Assembly: GCA_029260345.1 (NCBI GenBank)
Contig: JAJDDK010000004.1
Span: forward strand, 186,001-250,000
Source of the DNA: Phycisphaerales bacterium
Lineage (GTDB): Bacteria > Planctomycetota > Phycisphaerae > Phycisphaerales > UBA1924
Length of the DNA: 64,000 nt
Direction: 5' to 3'
Made by a program: the position numbers and the translations under genes
Shown: positions 63,627 to 64,000 of the stretch, piece by piece
How positions within the stretch are numbered: the stretch's first letter is position 1
How the letters are laid out: every line of letters starts with the position of its first letter
The notes under the pieces: generated by a model
Database searches by the model: none
Told to the model about the DNA's origin: nothing
The model's input: only the letters and a program-made list of their open reading frames with translations

Positions 63627-64000
63627 TCCTCGCCTGGCGCGGCCTCAATGCCGGTCTGCTCCTGAATCCATTCCGTCATCAGGACAAGCACTTCCGGCGC
63701 AATCGTTTGCTCAATCGCGAGGTATTCACTCGGCAAGCCGAGCCGCGCCGTTTGCAGCAAGTGATTCAGCCCCGGCATCGTCACCAGCGTTGACTTCGAA
63801 TTCCCCGCGGTGTTCAGTGCGCCGCGGATCTGCGGCATGTTCTCATCCGGCGGCACCTGCAAATCCAGATCGCCCGTGATCACCAGCACCGGGATCTTCA
63901 ACGTGCGCAGCGCCGGACGATTGTCCAGCGCCATCACATCGCGGAACCAGGCGGACGTCATCATCGCCATCTGCTGATCAACAATGCGATCCGCGTACTC
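63623..64000 (-). CDS. Alpha/beta hydrolase, C-terminal part (cut by window edge)
   Basis: The frame is open from the last base of the window and ends at 63623, 126 codons. The part seen has the C-terminal features of an alpha/beta hydrolase: VLVITGDLDLQVPP (strand and acidic triad residue) and MPGLNHLLQ with the catalytic-His region. The nucleophile part lies outside the window, so activity cannot be judged. Confidence 0.8.
   Translation of the reverse strand, partial: EYADRIVDQQMAMMTSAWFRDVMALDNRPALRTLKIPVLVITGDLDLQVPPDENMPQIRGALNTAGNSKSTLVTMPGLNHLLQTARLGLPSEYLAIEQTIAPEVLVLMTEWIQEQTGIEAAPGED

Overview
The window looks like a chromosome segment from a planctomycete, most likely class Phycisphaerae. 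This is inferred from gene content and style: a GC-rich sequence, a MoxR / DUF58 / BatA-type / giant VWA cluster, secreted proteins ending in a dockerin-like GD(L/V)N-DGVVD repeat, proteins ending in a P-x-PG / hydrophobic / RRR sorting tail, C-terminal zinc ribbons on membrane proteins, and many short palindromic repeats, some of them translated. I saw no rRNA, tRNA, CRISPR array, transposase or phage gene. The content is chromosomal housekeeping plus lineage-specific envelope genes.

Layout. 1-1454: the end of plsY, a small coiled-coil gene and a DinB-like gene. 1563-8583 (+): a giant coiled-coil membrane protein, a giant VWA membrane protein, an ECF sigma factor and its presumed anti-sigma factor. 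8689-12677 (+): a secreted TPR-like protein, a GAF/SpoIIE-type phosphatase and a zinc-ribbon membrane protein. 12790-25488 (-): a tightly packed seven-gene block, read from 25488 downwards: coiled-coil membrane protein, Fe-type substrate-binding lipoprotein, a permease fused to an NHL propeller, giant VWA protein, MoxR ATPase, DUF58 protein, BatA-type VWA protein. 25570-32755: rpiB and a tyrosine phosphatase, a prepilin-like protein, PhoH and a 7TM-HD (PgpH-type) phosphohydrolase. 33033-41342: three secreted or surface genes with sorting or dockerin-like tails, interleaved with a PEP-CTERM-like gene, clpB and gmk. 41830-51200: pyrB, a lipoprotein, holA, an EF-G paralogue, a DUF3313 lipoprotein and gatB. 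51287-55375: two ketosynthases flanking a GxxExxY protein, then a membrane-anchored protein. 55372-64000: dnaE, small membrane proteins, a PEP-CTERM-like protein, a class IV aminotransferase, a zinc-ribbon membrane protein, an agmatinase-family enzyme and a truncated alpha/beta hydrolase.

The most distinctive region is the VWA/MoxR material. A two-gene module (coiled-coil membrane protein plus giant VWA protein) occurs twice, once at 1563-7022 and once within 17104-25488. In the second copy, a substrate-binding lipoprotein and a permease-NHL fusion with no ATPase lie between the two halves, joined by 4-nt start/stop overlaps and a 2-nt gap. MoxR, DUF58 and BatA-type genes follow. I infer one envelope-associated complex linking metal-anion-type binding and transport, MIDAS-dependent adhesion or assembly, and a MoxR chaperone. 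Its function is not known from the sequence.

The second theme is repeats. Seven sites carry short palindromic or REP-like elements. One is translated in frame inside the DUF58 gene, and another supplies the C-terminus and stop codon of a membrane protein.
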